A DNA stretch of 64,000 bases from Onchocerca lupi (lineage: Eukaryota > Nematoda > Chromadorea > Rhabditida > Onchocercidae), in assembly GCA_028564675.1 (NCBI GenBank), contig JAOVVO010000139.1, forward strand, positions 1 through 64,000. Reading direction: 5' to 3'. Under the pieces are notes generated by a model. It saw nothing but the letters and a program-made list of their open reading frames with translations, was not told the origin of the DNA and searched no databases. The position numbers and the translations under genes were made by a program. Below, piece by piece: positions 26,786-39,802 of the stretch (position 1 is the stretch's first letter; each line of letters starts with the position of its first letter).

Positions 26786-28521
26786 TTTTTTTTTTTTTTT
26801 TTTTATTTCTTTTTCTCGTTTATTTGTTTTGTCAATCTTTCCTTGAAGTAGTAAAATAGAAAAAAATTATGAAGTTTTAATTACAAAATTCAAAAATCAT
26901 AAAATCCTAAATTATAAAATTCTGAATTCATTCCGAAAAATTATTCCTTCTCTTTCAGACTTCAAATTATTATTCAAACGATATTTGTTAATAATTACAA
27001 GAATTTATTTACAAATTAGCTCTTATATCTGAAATATCAACCGTTACGCAAAAAATTTTCAATAAACAGTAATAAATTTCCTTCTAACTTCTTTACTTAT
27101 ATACTGATAGGATACAGAGATGAATTTTTCACTCACTTAATTAGCTATTTGGAAAAATACATAAATTATTGTAATTATTAAAAAATATTTAAATGCAACA
27201 ATTAAATCATGCAATATTTACATTGGGCATTCAGTTCGAAATGAACCATTTAATGAAATCTTTTTTTAAGTTATAAATATATGCAGGTAAACTTAATTAG
27301 TAAAATTTCTCAACTTTCAAAATGATAATTCCCATAAAATCCAAATTAAAATTGATTACAACGTCTGAAAATATGTTTGCAATAATTATTTTTGGAGAAT
27401 TTTTTGAAAAAAAAAAAACTTTTTTTAGAGAAAAAATTAAATTTTTCTGAACGAGAAAAAAATTTCTAGTTCTAAACTTTGTTAATTAAAACATAGCAAA
27501 TAGAACTGACTCCAATCAATTGGAATTCAATTGAAATTAACAATATTCTTTGGTAATTAATAACTACTTCTAACTTCTGACAGAACGAAAAAAATCAAAA
27601 AGTTAGATTAACTTGCATTTTAAAGTGTAATGTTTCATAAATCATACAGATTTAACATTATCATTGATGATAATTCTCGACTGATTACTTGTTATCATGT
27701 ATGTAAGAAGAGAAAAGAATTTATACAGAGATTAATGAAATCTCAAACTAAAATTGAATTTGTAGAAAAGTTAACAAATAAGTCGATATAGAAGACAAAG
27801 TTAAATAAAATATCAATAAAGCAACAAACGCTTATGCAAAAAATATATTTACATATTAAAAATTAAATATACCAAATAAAATAATGACTAGCTACAACTT
27901 ACAACATAAAAGCTATATGATTAATAAAGTAATGAATGACTTGGATCATTAAGGAAATCGAAATTTAAATAAGAACAAGCACGCTATATGATTGTAGGAC
28001 TAGCAAAAAGATTTAAAAAAAACATAAACTTCACATATGATGGCAGCGTGCTTGGAGATCATCACTCATCATTATAACTATTTATTTATTATTTACTTGA
28101 TTAAACACATTTAATATTTACATTATTAAATATAAGAAAAGTTATTAAAAGCACACCAGAGAGCAATGAGTGTTTTAAAATAAGGCAAGAAAGAACTTTT
28201 ACTGATCTTGAATTAAACGAAAACTTTAGCTAAAAGAAAAGCGATACTATACAAAAGCATAATATTCCTTAAAACCAAAATAATATGCATATAATGTTCC
28301 TTTCTCAGCTCTTTCTCTCCCTGCATATTCATTGGATAAAATGACAATGTTTGAATAAACAGCAAAACTCACTAAAATTACAGACATTAAGTAATTGCAA
28401 AAGATCCTGGTCAATCATTATTGCCAAAGTCTCTAAAAAAAAATTTTCGGATAAAATGGGAAAAATTCAAAATTTTGAAGATTTTAAGGCTGCAGGAGAG
28501 AATGAAGTTTTTCCTGATCCA
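26786..28521. other. Intergenic, no gene seen
   Basis: This 1.7 kb stretch lies between the start of the small minus-strand gene and the stop codon of the palmitoyltransferase gene. It probably holds the promoter of the former and the 3' UTR of the latter. A plus-strand open frame that runs from 28351 into the palmitoyltransferase last exon is antisense to it and has no support. Confidence 0.55.
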
Positions 28522-31500
28522 TCACATAGTTTTCATATCATTCAATGGCTTGGTTTCACGAGTTGGATACGAAAGACCATCGGAATCGAGTGGTGAAGAA
28601 ATAAACGGCACTAATAACGCCATCAACCAACGTCTACCCATAGCTTGACGGATATTTTCCATAAATCCCAGATTATACGCATGCACATCCTAAAAAATAG
28701 TCTTTTTTAATTAAAATTTTAAAATAGTGGAAGTTTGATATATAAGAAAAATTGAAGAAAAACTTTTAAAAATGATTAAAGAAATTGAAAATTTCGATAC
28801 AAAAATAAATCTTGAAATTCTTAGCAATAAATCCTCAAAAAAAAAAAAAAAAAAAAAAAAGGCGTACTTTTTACTTTATTAGAAAAAACAATCATCTGCT
28901 TCTTACCGCTAATCGGAGCTTTTATTTAGCATTTCAAGAATGTGTAAAAAATGAGAAGAAAATATTAGAGAATGAAAGCATGTACCAAAAGATATTCCAC
29001 ACGGGTCTGCCCACGGTAAAGACAAAAAAGCTGAGCTGTGATCAGGTAACATAGAAAGACGAATACAGTAAATGAAAAGACGAAAATCATCACACACAGA
29101 AACTCGGTGAAACTAATAATACGAAAGATTAATGCCAAATGAGGCACTATCAATTCCCATAGCTGCAATGGCGAAAAACCACCAAGTGTTGTCCACATAA
29201 ATGACCAATTCCATCTGAAGTCAAATATAATCATTAATTCAGCATCGTAAGGCATTTAATGTAAAGTTAATGTTGTAGAAGAACTGAGTAGATTACTTGT
29301 TTTTAATAGAATGCAAGCTATTAATGTAGAAAAAGTAATCTAGTCAGTTTTAAATTCATCGCAAACTGAAAAACAACTTCATCGACAATTTTTTTGATCT
29401 ATACCATTGCTAAGTTTAGTTTAAAAATTTCTGGATACTAAAAAAAAATATTGACGATGAAATTTACGGCACGAAAAAGAAAAATTTAATGCTATTTTAA
29501 AATTTGTAGAGGAATGCCATAAGAAATCCTTGTCGGAACAGTAAGTATTGAAAATTCTGAAAAGCTTTCTGCGCTTTTGCGAAGCCACTCCTTTAAGCAT
29601 TCAGTGTTGAACGCTCGTTATTATGAACAAGAAGCTTATTTGTTTCTATTTTCTATATTTAGAGTTACGTGTTATATTAAATTTCGCTTTACGGTATCAA
29701 ATTAGTTGTTATGGGAATTACTGGATTTAATAGTCACTTTGATAAAATAGACAATGTGCTGAAAACTGGTATAGAGCATTTTTTTAGAAATTGCCAGAGT
29801 GATAATTCTCGAGGCATATTGACAAGAATAAAATTATTCTTTATTTTTGCATCACTAAGCAATAATAGTTGACTTTGTTTTTAGTGCCTGGGAAAATAAT
29901 ACTTGTATTAGCTATAGGAAGCAGAAATATCGTTCATGTAGCTAGCTCAGTTTAAACCTAAGATCCGAAATTACCCATATTAAAAATACTTTGATTATAA
30001 AGTGAAAGAAGAGTTAAACTGATATAACCCAAAAAATTGAAGAGAAATATTTCGCCGAAAAAATAACAGATATATTACATAATTCTCTCTGCTATTTTAA
30101 TATGAAATAAAGTCGATTTATATACAAATGACCGGCGCAATGAAAAAGAGGATGGCATTGGCAGGAATATTTCTGAATAAATCTAAATCGTATTTTTGGT
30201 GAAAAAGGATTCAGAAATAACTCAAACTAAATATTTAATAATTTGAGTTATTTTGGCATTTAAAATGAATGAAAAATAGTCTTACGTCAACATAACAGAG
30301 GATATAATCCACAAACTACAAATAGCACTAATGTAGTAACGCTGATTGAAGTGCCCAATGCATACAGAAACAAACGAACAATGATGGTCACGCCTGAACG
30401 CACATTTGTCACAAACTGAAATATAAAAATATATGATTTAGAAAGAAAACTAATTGTTCGAAAAAAACAATAAAAACTTGATAAAATTTGAATCAATGCG
30501 TTAAACGCTATAATATAGAGTAACAGTCTCCACTGAAGATAACAGTTCTATTTCTTCAAATAAATTGATTCAGTACATTGCAAAAATGGATACAAACTTT
30601 AGAGGATTAATATTTCATAAAGCAAAATCATTCCATCCAAAACCAGCATGCTTATATTTCTTAATATGTTTATATTTCATATATGCTGGTAATTGACAAA
30701 AGTTTGACTAAACTATATTTAAAAAAATGACTATCATCAAATTGATTAAAATCTTATTTACATATTGCTGATTTCACAACTACCTGGACAATGATGCGAT
30801 CGTGGAGGCTCATTCAGCTGACAATTGTAGCAATATCGATATCCCTGCTTTTGTACAGCAGGCAAATCAGAATGATTACCGTTTGGTCCAACTGATATAA
30901 TCTTGTACACATTAGCAAATGCATTCAATCCCAAGAACATCAATATACCAACTCTTAAATTCCACCCCTGAAAACAATGCGAAATATGATCTTAAAATAA
31001 CACAATGTGTTGTTAACAGAAAAAAAAAGAGAAAAAAAAAAGAAACTAGCAGGAACTGCATTTTGCTTGCATTTTATCATTACAATCATCAATCATATAA
31101 ATCGATTCCTTAATGATTAAATTCATTTCAACTAGCAAATTCGCAAGTATAAATACATATTTCATGTTAAATGAAAATTTCAAGGAAACAAAAGTTATAA
31201 AATAAAGACGTAGTGAATATTATACCTTCGTCATCATTTCATGCTCATTCGGTAATACCACGAATATTTCGAATAGAAATCCAAGCGGTAGTAGTATAAA
31301 CAAAATGAACATTGCGATCTGAAAGATAACACAAATATGATATTTATGTTATTTAACAAGAAGTTTCGATATTCCAAGAAAAAGAAGTGCGAAGTTAGCT
31401 TCAAAGATCAACGATAATTGAAACATTGGTCTCGGAAAATTCAAAGTTGGCCAAAGAATAATACAGTAATATCTTGGCTGATAACGATCAAGCGATCTAT

Positions 31501-31811
31501 ACTGCCAAAAACTAGTATAAGAGCTTAGATACAGGAGAACTTATTTTCGTTAAATTGATATAATGTCATAGATGAAGATGAAAGCGTTTTATTACACAGA
31601 TAAACATATGCGTTGAAGAAAGAGATACCATGCGATATTGCTACCTTAATTTTTTAGCTAATGCACAAAAAAATTGGAGTAAAAAATGAAAAAATACCCG
31701 ATCCTGCGTATCCGATGGTAACATTTCCTTCAATCGTCCGCTAAAATCTTTGAGCATATCCATCTGATTAGTAACATCATCGAAATGGAGACGGTCCCGC
31801 TTGTACTGCAT
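28522..31811 (-). CDS. DHHC palmitoyltransferase, ZDHHC24 type
   Basis: Six exons on the minus strand: 31811-31698, 31318-31226, 30967-30784, 30415-30286, 29214-28986, 28689-28522; 305 residues, all phases consistent. Four hydrophobic segments are visible: ~40-62, ~70-93, and two in ~150-215. The Cys-rich domain (C115 to about C149) is intact: YCYNCQLNEPPRSHHCPVC, CDKCAFRRDHHC and CIGHFNQRYY; the acyl-accepting Cys would be C143. After the last membrane segment comes LYRGQTRVEY, matching LLRGQTTWEW of human ZDHHC24, then HAYNLGFMENIRQAMGRRW, the PaCCT-like C-terminal motif. These features favour ZDHHC24 over ZDHHC16 or ZDHHC6. The enzyme would S-palmitoylate Cys of membrane-associated proteins at an internal membrane. 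The hydrophilic 38-residue N-terminus was started at the only in-frame ATG after an upstream stop; an additional 5' exon remains possible. It is divergent with the NDC80 gene. Confidence 0.88.
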
Positions 31812-31866
31812 TTCTGAATGAATGACGCAAAAGATCGATACAATACCAACGAATTGATGAAACAAT

Positions 31867-31880
31867 CTATGATTGAAACC
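31867..31880 (-). promoter_or_regulatory. Possible trans-splice acceptor of the palmitoyltransferase gene
   Basis: The minus strand reads GGTTTCAATCATAG ending at 31867, about 55 bases before the ATG at 31811. It has the AG and a modest pyrimidine tract, so it could receive a spliced leader or join a non-coding first exon. This is weaker than the sites at the other genes. Confidence 0.3.
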
Positions 31881-33140
31881 AATTAATTACTGAGCATTAA
31901 TTTTCTGTTTCTTCATGTTATCTTATGATTTTTACTCTGATATAACATTTTGTGATATGATTCTTCCTTAGATTTAAGGCTTTGGAAAGAATCTCATTTC
32001 GATAAATACTAAATGCCCGGAAAATGATCAAATCTAATAAAATAAACAAAGTTAACAAAAATAAAAAAGAACACAACTACACAGAGATAAACAAAGAATC
32101 ATTGTTATAAAATTGATTTATTACAATAATCTCTGACCTTTGCATTTTGTTCTTAAACGAAAAATTTATATAACAAGCCAACGAATCAAATATTGAGAGA
32201 AATATATCATCTGATTTTGAGTAAAAACAGAAATTTCCTAGTTATTTTCAAGAAAGCTATGTAAAACATCCGGTTAATCATCAAACGTCATATCCGGTTA
32301 AAAAATGCAAACTAAACTTTCCAGTTGGAGGTGGGAAATCATGTTGCATAGTGTGTTGAAAGTTAAATCTCAGATTATCAATAGAATACTGAATGGACGA
32401 GTTTTACTGCCGATGTATAAATGCGCCAATATTAATTTTTTGAACTGAAATGCCTAATGAGTGGGAGATTAAGATTAGGAAGGATGGACGGGAGAGATGA
32501 ATGGGCTTAGCGTGGATGTAATGGGAAATCCCGGGGGATTTGTCCAATCAGTGCGATGTCACGGTAATAGACGAATATACGATTGTATTTGCTTAATTCC
32601 ATGATGAACAGCTGTAGAAATTGTTTGCAAAATTAAAATTCATTCTTCGATCGATCTCCCGCTCTTCTAGTGTTCCACCACTTTCTTAATAATTTTTCGA
32701 TTGTTTTATTCACCGCGGTGAAGTATAGGTGATGCATTTCAATAAATACTACTAATGAAAATTTGTGTCAAGTTAGTAATAGCTCCTATGCATATATACC
32801 TACGTGCACGTATGCTAAACGTACATGTACAAAGAGGAATGTACGTAGATTTGTTATATTTATGTCCATATATAAGGAAATATGTATGTATGTATTTTTA
32901 TAAATATATATTTTTTTGATGTACGTATACGAGTATAGTTACATATGTATATATTTATGTATTCTGTAGATAACAACATCAGTCTATATCTACTGCTATG
33001 TGTCTGTGTATCTTTGTATGTATAAGCATATATATATGTGTATTGAATTTATATATAAATATGGACCATAATAATACATTTTATATAATAATTTTCATAG
33101 AATATTGAGATAATTTCATATGATTCGAATTTGCAAAATT
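31881..33140. promoter_or_regulatory. Divergent promoter region, palmitoyltransferase / NDC80
   Basis: This 1.3 kb spacer separates two genes transcribed away from each other. It is richer in G+C and CpG than most of the window. It contains two copies of ATCCGGTTAA (32268-32277, 32292-32301), the decamer GGGAAATCCC (32523-32532) overlapping the inverted pair AAATCCC/GGGATTT, a CCAAT box (32544-32548) and the perfect palindrome TTCACCGCGGTGAA (32709-32722). From about 32780 to 33065 runs a TA/TG/CA-alternating stretch. No coding exon was found. Confidence 0.6.
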
Positions 33141-33150
33141 ATTTTTCCAG
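33138..33150 (+). promoter_or_regulatory. SL trans-splice acceptor directly before the NDC80 ATG
   Basis: TTATTTTTCCAG ends at 33150 and the start codon begins at 33151. A near-consensus acceptor with zero leader length is typical of spliced-leader addition in nematodes. The ATG is the first in the transcript under this model, which fixes the start. Confidence 0.65.
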
Positions 33151-36100
33151 ATGTTTGGTTCTAATCGAAAGTCGTTTGTACCACAGGTAGTTTTTTTTTC
33201 TTTCTTCTTTATTTTCTCTTTGAATTATACGGCATGAAGTTGAAATAATGGAAATTTTTGAATTAAAAATTGTTATTGATACAATTTGTTCACGTGAGTA
33301 GTTGTTTTGTACATACCGTCACGTAAAAGACTGTTAATTCAGCATAAGCATTGCTATATTCGATGAAACAAAGAAGTAGGATTGGCAAAAATTGAAAAAT
33401 ATGCAAATTATGAATGTTAGATATCATAGCGATTCTTTTTTCAGGTGAGCAATTCAGCACAACGATCGTCTATTATTCATACCCCTGTAGGTGGACACGC
33501 TCCACCATATGCAGGGCAATCTTCCTTGCGATCTTCTAAAAGGTATATAGCCGTTCATCTTATGATTTAGGATAATGTAAAATTCAGAATACTACTGTAA
33601 ATGATTGCATTAACCTTGTAAACATATAGAATAACCTCAAATTCCAGATTTTGCCATATTTTTCTTCACAAATGAGTTCATTCTTATCTAGCACATGTGA
33701 TTTATATTTCACGTGATCATATTAGTGATGTAACTGTTTCAATTAATTGCCATAAACATTGATCAAAGTTTATTTGTAACAGAAAAAATATTAATGAAGA
33801 AGTAGCATGTGCCTCTTATATAGATCTTAAGATAGCATCATGAATAATTAAAACAAAAAAATGCAGAATTTTTTTATGCTTGAAATTATCTCTATTTAGA
33901 TAAAACGAATAATTATTTGTTTTTCCTCCAAATAGTTGAAATGTCCAAATGAAGCAATTATACAACCAAATTATTTTTGACTTATAAAACTATGCTTGCT
34001 TAGATGTAAAGTAATATAATGGTATATTCAAAATGTTATGACGTTTCACTAAAGAATATGTGAATGAACATCTTTTAACAAAATGAATTTGAGAAAATAA
34101 ACATATTTCATTTTAAATTCCATATAAATTTTCAAATATCTTTAGTTATGATTCATTTATAAAGTGTGACTTCTTTTTCCAATAAAATAATTAAAATTTC
34201 TTACAGCGGTGCAAGTAATGAGCAACGGTATAGTTTGGCGATGAGTGGTGCCCCATCTACAGCATCAAAGTTTGCTTTTCATCTAACTTTTAGATATTGG
34301 AATGGAATGTTACAGTAAAGACAAAGAAAAAGATAATAAGCCATAAATTACACAGATTTTTTTGTCTTCAGACGAAGTAGTTCGTTTTTCAAATCAATAA
34401 CAAATCCTAGCGTAGTAAAGGATTCTCGCAATCTCAGTGATCGTCATGTTCAACAACAAATGCAACGCAAAGTATTGTTTGTTGCAATTTTTTTCTTTTT
34501 TTCTGTGGCATTAATAATGTCTATCTGTAATGTAAAAAAGTTATTTGAAATTTCATTCTTTCATTGGAAACTCGACTTGAAAATGATTGATAAAACAAAA
34601 GCTGGAAAAATTAAGAAAAACTTAGGTTCTAGTTTATCAAGTTAAAATAATAAAGAGGGAAATAATATGTATAAGCTGAATTAATTGGAGATTGCAATCA
34701 TGATGAAATAAATCTAGCAAATTATATTTCATAAATTTTGCAAGCTAAAGATCTCTCTGTTGTCTAGTAATTGTTTTTGCTAAAAGTTAGTAAAAGTCTG
34801 ATCGTCATTGGATTTAGCTGTGTAATAAAATCGAAAACATCATGAGCTTCTTTTTCAGAAGCTTATGACATATTTCGCTTATGCAGTTAAAGATATTCAT
34901 TACTGACCCACCAAGATTGGGGAAATTTCAAGTTTTTGTATGTACAGTCATTTTTGTAGGTTTTGGAATATTTGCTTGATACAAATTATCCGCAAACTAG
35001 CGAAAAACTTGTTAAAAGTCCGACGAAAGCTGAGTTTGCGCGGATGTTTGAATTCATCTTTCAGCAGTTGGCACCAGATTTTTCGTTACGGAAGATCGAA
35101 GATGAGGTAAATATCAGATTAAAATAAAAATCTTGTATCTCATATATCTCAAGTATTTATTTCCATATCTCATTTCATTCGTCGAAGAATAGTATTAAAG
35201 TGATGTAAGCTTTGTCTCTCATATCACGATCCCTTTCGCGTTTGAAATGTTTTAAAAGAAATAAATTTACGGAGAAAATTAACCTAACTTTTGATTGGGC
35301 AAGTTATGTGATTTCAGTATTATAACATTAAAAACATTGGAATTATATAATTTGTCTAAATAAGAACAAAAAAAATCTTTTGTAACGAAAAATGTATAAG
35401 AATATAATGGAAAATGAATAATGTATCGAAAATATATGACAAAAAATGTAGTAATGAAAAGTATCTTTTTTTAGATGCCTCGTCTTTTTCGCGCGTTAGG
35501 TTATCCAGTACAATTAAAGCCTTCTACTATGCAAACCATCGGTGCAGCGCATACCATGCCGCATTTGCTTGGAGCCATTACTTGGTTGATTGATTTGATT
35601 CAAGTAAATTATTCGTTGGATGATTGGTTAGATTCAGTTTGAGTTAATAAAATCAAAACAAGTACAGACTTACTAATGATTTATGTGTGACTGCATAAAT
35701 TAGCTTCGAATATAATGGGTTTCTCATATTGAAAATGATAAATACATGTTAAGTCGTATCGTATATCATCAGATTTGTTAATGCAGCAAAAATTATAACA
35801 AGATGTTTGTTTTAATAACGAAATTCTTCCTAATTTTTTTTTTTTTTTTTTGACTATTGCGTAAATCAAGAAATTGATCTACCATTTTGTAGATGGCTGC
35901 AGAAATATCACCACAAGATTTACTTCTTGCTAATGAAGAAGGAGACGGTCAAAGGAGATCGGTGGGTTCTTAATATTCCTTTTTCCTTCTTCGAGAATTG
36001 ATAGATTACATAGTCATTGCCACATGAATTTATTTGAATATTTCTTTTTTGTCTTTTAAAATATTTTAAAATAATATTGCTGAGTAAGTGAAGATAATAG

Positions 36101-39100
36101 AAATTATTTCTCATTGATTTGGAGATTTGAATTTTTTTTTTTTTGTTACCATAAGACAGGACGTTTGGTAAAGGCTCCATCATAGAAAAACAAGTGTAAG
36201 TTATTGTAATGGTTTGATTAATTCATTGGTTGGGTTCTTATAAATTTCAATAATATCTGAAGAAGCCAAGATTTTTCATTACTTGGTTTAATCACTGAAA
36301 CATATTTCGGGAAAATATGTACCTCAAATGTTGAATAACTTGTTTTACAAACCTGAATGGTTCATCTGATAGTTTAGTTGGCTTATGGCTATACAGTTCG
36401 ATGTTATAAGAAATACTGCAATAATCCACAGTTGGGATTCGTTATGGACAATTACAAAGATGAGAACAATGTTCTCTTACAACTTATAGGTAGGTCTAGA
36501 TGAATTAATTTTGATTTTGTTATAATCTGTTGCTTATAACTGCTTATATAATCGTCTCATTCTTTGGAATACAAATCCCCAAAATAATTTCTCAAAATAA
36601 TTTTTGAGGTTTATATAATTTTTATGATTTTTCAATTAAAGCACCCCGTGATTCTCAATTTGGTGAATTTGGAATTCGATACTTGTGACTTTCAGAAGAA
36701 AAAGATGATATCATACAGCAGGAGGCTGAACTGGACGCACAGATTGTCACCCTCACGGATGAAATTGCAGAACTATGTAAGGATAAGGTATGTTTTCATA
36801 TATTCCTCTCTATATCTTAGAAATTCTTCAAAGTTAAGATGTAAAATGCATTGATTCAACTTTTAGAAATTTTTGATTGTAACTATGTTATGTTATTCTT
36901 TTTTTTTTAATACGGATCATTTCTTCAGAAATTCTGGATTTAATATCGTTTTATCAAACAAGTATTGAAAAAAGGATTGAAATTGCTAGTAATAAACTTC
37001 GGAATTTAAAATTAAATTTGCAGATTCATTGGTGCATAAATTTGGTATGTTTTAGGGGGAACTTGATGAACTTCAAATGAATACTAAAGTGCTGGAGGAG
37101 GATTTTAAAAAATTACAGGCATTTAGAGATGAACAACAGGAAAGACTTAATGAAGAAAAGAAGAAAAAAGTTAATCCTTATCCATTTTACAAAGTGTTTT
37201 TTTATATATTAGGAGTTTGATTTTACCATTGATTTTCTAATAATTTGCAAAAAAAATGTATTTATGATAGATCGTGTTCAGTTGCTTGTTGTATAAATAT
37301 ACAATTATTTAAGGAAAATTTGGAAAATGAGATTCAGCAGTACAATATAAGGATTGTTGATCTGAAAGAAAAGCTTGCTGCCAAAGAAAAGCAGTTAGCA
37401 GCACAGCAAATGACCGGTGAAGAAGCAAGAGCTCTTCGGGTTAGAAAAGAAGAGGTCAGTTTCATTACAGTTATTTTTATAAGGGATATATTGAAGCAAC
37501 TGTTTAAATAAAAGCAACTGCTTTTTTTTAATCCTAGTAGTCTTTATCCATGGTATGATGAACGATGCATAAAGGAGGGAAAATGAGTCGTATTAGTGAC
37601 AGAAGTTGAATAATGTTTGAAATAAATGACTTTTATATAATTTTCATTTAATAAAGGAGTATTCTAGTTGAAAGCTCAAATTGAGACAGCAAATAAGGAA
37701 CGACAAAATATTGAACTAGAAAATGATGCAGTTCTTTCCGTCAATTTTAAAGAAGCTTCTCAAGTTTGTTCCTTACTATTATTTTTTTTTTCTTTACCAA
37801 GACTATTTGTATCATGTTAGAAATAACAATATTGTTTGAAAGCAGAAATCTATGGGAAAAAATGAAATATATTGAACTCATTTTATTTCAGTATGATGTG
37901 GTATAGGTTCCAATAGAAACTTTTTTTTTTTTTTTCGAATCCACAACGATAATAAAGTTTCTGCAAATTTAAACCACTTGGTGTATTTCCCCGGAGTAGG
38001 AAGAAAGAGTGCTAATATGTTCTGAAATTGGGGATTGGCATTCCAGCATTGGCAGTTGATATTACGCGTTTTTAAAGTAAGTAGTAGAATTGGACTTGAG
38101 AAAGAAAAAGATATTTTATTTAGCCGGCATGATATCCTTGTAAAGATAGTTCATTAAAAATTTCCTCATATCTCTCCATTGATGATCATATGAAGCATTA
38201 ATAGAATTTTTATCAATTTTAAAAATTTTTTTGAAGGAATAGATTGGCTTTACTATATTTGTTTCGAAGATTTAATTTCACTGCATGCTGTACAAAATAT
38301 TACAGTTACGTGAACGTTATCGAGTGTTCATCAGGGCTTTTGAGGATATAAGCAGAACAGTGTGTGGAACTTATGATCCGTTCCTTACTGTGTTGGATCA
38401 ACATTCTCCGAATGAACCTCAGTTTCTGGAACTTATTAGCGAAATTGAAGTACTTAGCATTTTTGTTTTTCGATTATATCTAACAACAATTTTCGTTATC
38501 GTATCAGTTATTCGTGCTAAGATCCCATGATGATATGAATTTTGTTAAAAATAAAGACTACCAAAATAATCAAAAATGTTACTGATATTTTCTTTTCACG
38601 AGGCAACATTAATCAAGGACGACAGAAATATCATGTTCTATTCTTCGAGCATAGAGTTTAAGTATCGAGTATCGATATTTATCTTTAAGTTCTTTGTTGC
38701 ACTTGCATTAGTCGTCTTTAAGAAGTTTTTCCACCTTTACATGTGATAGCATGACTTTGATTGATAATGTAAAAAGGAATGGCGCTAAAATGAATCAAGT
38801 ATTTAAAATTATTTGCAGGAGAAGCTCAACGGACTTAATAACAAAGTTAATGGTTGGATTAAAAACATGGAAGATGAACTAATAACTATAAATCAAAATG
38901 CAGCTGAGCTAAAACAAAAGAAAGCAGTTTTAATAGAAAATTTAAAATGTGTTCAACGGAAAGTTTCGAAAGTAGTATGTTTTTATTTTGATGAATTTCT
39001 AATATAATTATACGAGAATTTGTTGAACACAGAACTGAGTTCGTGAGTAATTTTTAGTCGCATGATTTTACACTCAAGCGTGAGGATTGGGAGGATGAGC

Positions 39101-39802
39101 GTCAAAAACTGTCATTGGAAGTGGATGTGGCACAGAATGAACTTGATAGTTTGCATGCTCTCCGTAATGGAAAAGTACGATTTTTCATTTTTAGATTTTT
39201 TGTTTTTTTGTTTTATATAATAAGTACCAATAGTTTTTGTTTTTTTGTTTCCAGTTTGTATAGAAATCAAATTATTGCTCTCTCATTATTATCACTGTTG
39301 ATTTTCCAATATTTTTTTTTCGGTCATTTCTCAGTGAAATGATACATATCCATATCTCATAAAGACCAAGTAGTGAAGTGAAGTCAGATGATCTTGATTA
39401 TAATTCTAGCTTTCTGTGCATGAACAGCTCGCGGAAACACGAAAGATATTGCAATCTCGACAAATTGAATGTGATGAAGCAAAAAAGAAGATTGTGAATG
39501 AAGTGGCAGTGAAATTTTCGACTTTAGTCGAACAGTGGGAACATCTTAAGGTGAATTTATATGCTGTTTCCATTTTTTGGTGATGATTTTATTTTTCTTT
39601 CAAAATTTTCTCAAGTAGTTATTGTCTTTAGATGGAAGTTATTCGAAGAACTATACTTTCTCATAGAATACATTAATTTCGTGAAACTAACTGATCCATT
39701 ATATTGCAGAACTGCCATGATCAATTGCGTAATGATGAAAAGCTTTTGCGAGAAGCTTTAAACAACTTAATTGATGATAACAAACAATTAATGGGAGATT
39801 AG
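33151..39802 (+). CDS. ndc-80: Kinetochore protein NDC80/HEC1
   Basis: Seventeen exons: 33151-33186, 33445-33542, 34207-34269, 34372-34471, 34960-35106, 35475-35603, 35893-35961, 36378-36489, 36696-36787, 37056-37169, 37314-37454, 37668-37763, 38306-38449, 38819-38971, 39058-39174, 39428-39550, 39710-39802; 608 residues (human 642). Most introns are phase 0. Residues 1-90 form a basic Ser-rich tail. Residues ~90-205 are the calponin-homology microtubule-binding head, with EYLLDTNYPQ, MPRLFRALGYPVQL and TIGAAHTMPHLLGAITWLID matching the human protein closely. From ~250 onwards the chain is coiled coil (EEKDDIIQQEAELDAQ, GEEARALRVRKEE). It is interrupted at ~400-445 by a non-helical stretch (CGTYDPFLTVLDQHSPNE) that fits the conserved NDC80 loop. 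The protein pairs with NUF2 in the four-subunit NDC80 complex that couples kinetochores to spindle microtubules. Five or six [RK]x[ST] sites in the tail look like Aurora B targets. Confidence 0.93.

Noticed and set aside
28351..28648. Two overlapping plus-strand open frames of 75-81 residues
   Set aside because: They lie antisense to the last exon and 3' end of the palmitoyltransferase gene, whose frame, stop and family motifs are clear.
32780..33065. Transposon end or satellite
   Set aside because: No inverted termini, target duplication or fixed period; it reads as alternating-purine simple sequence.
34460..34645. Plus-strand 61-residue frame with a hydrophobic start
   Set aside because: It begins inside NDC80 exon 4 and reads through into the intron; the GTATTG donor and the following exon give the conserved NDC80 sequence instead.
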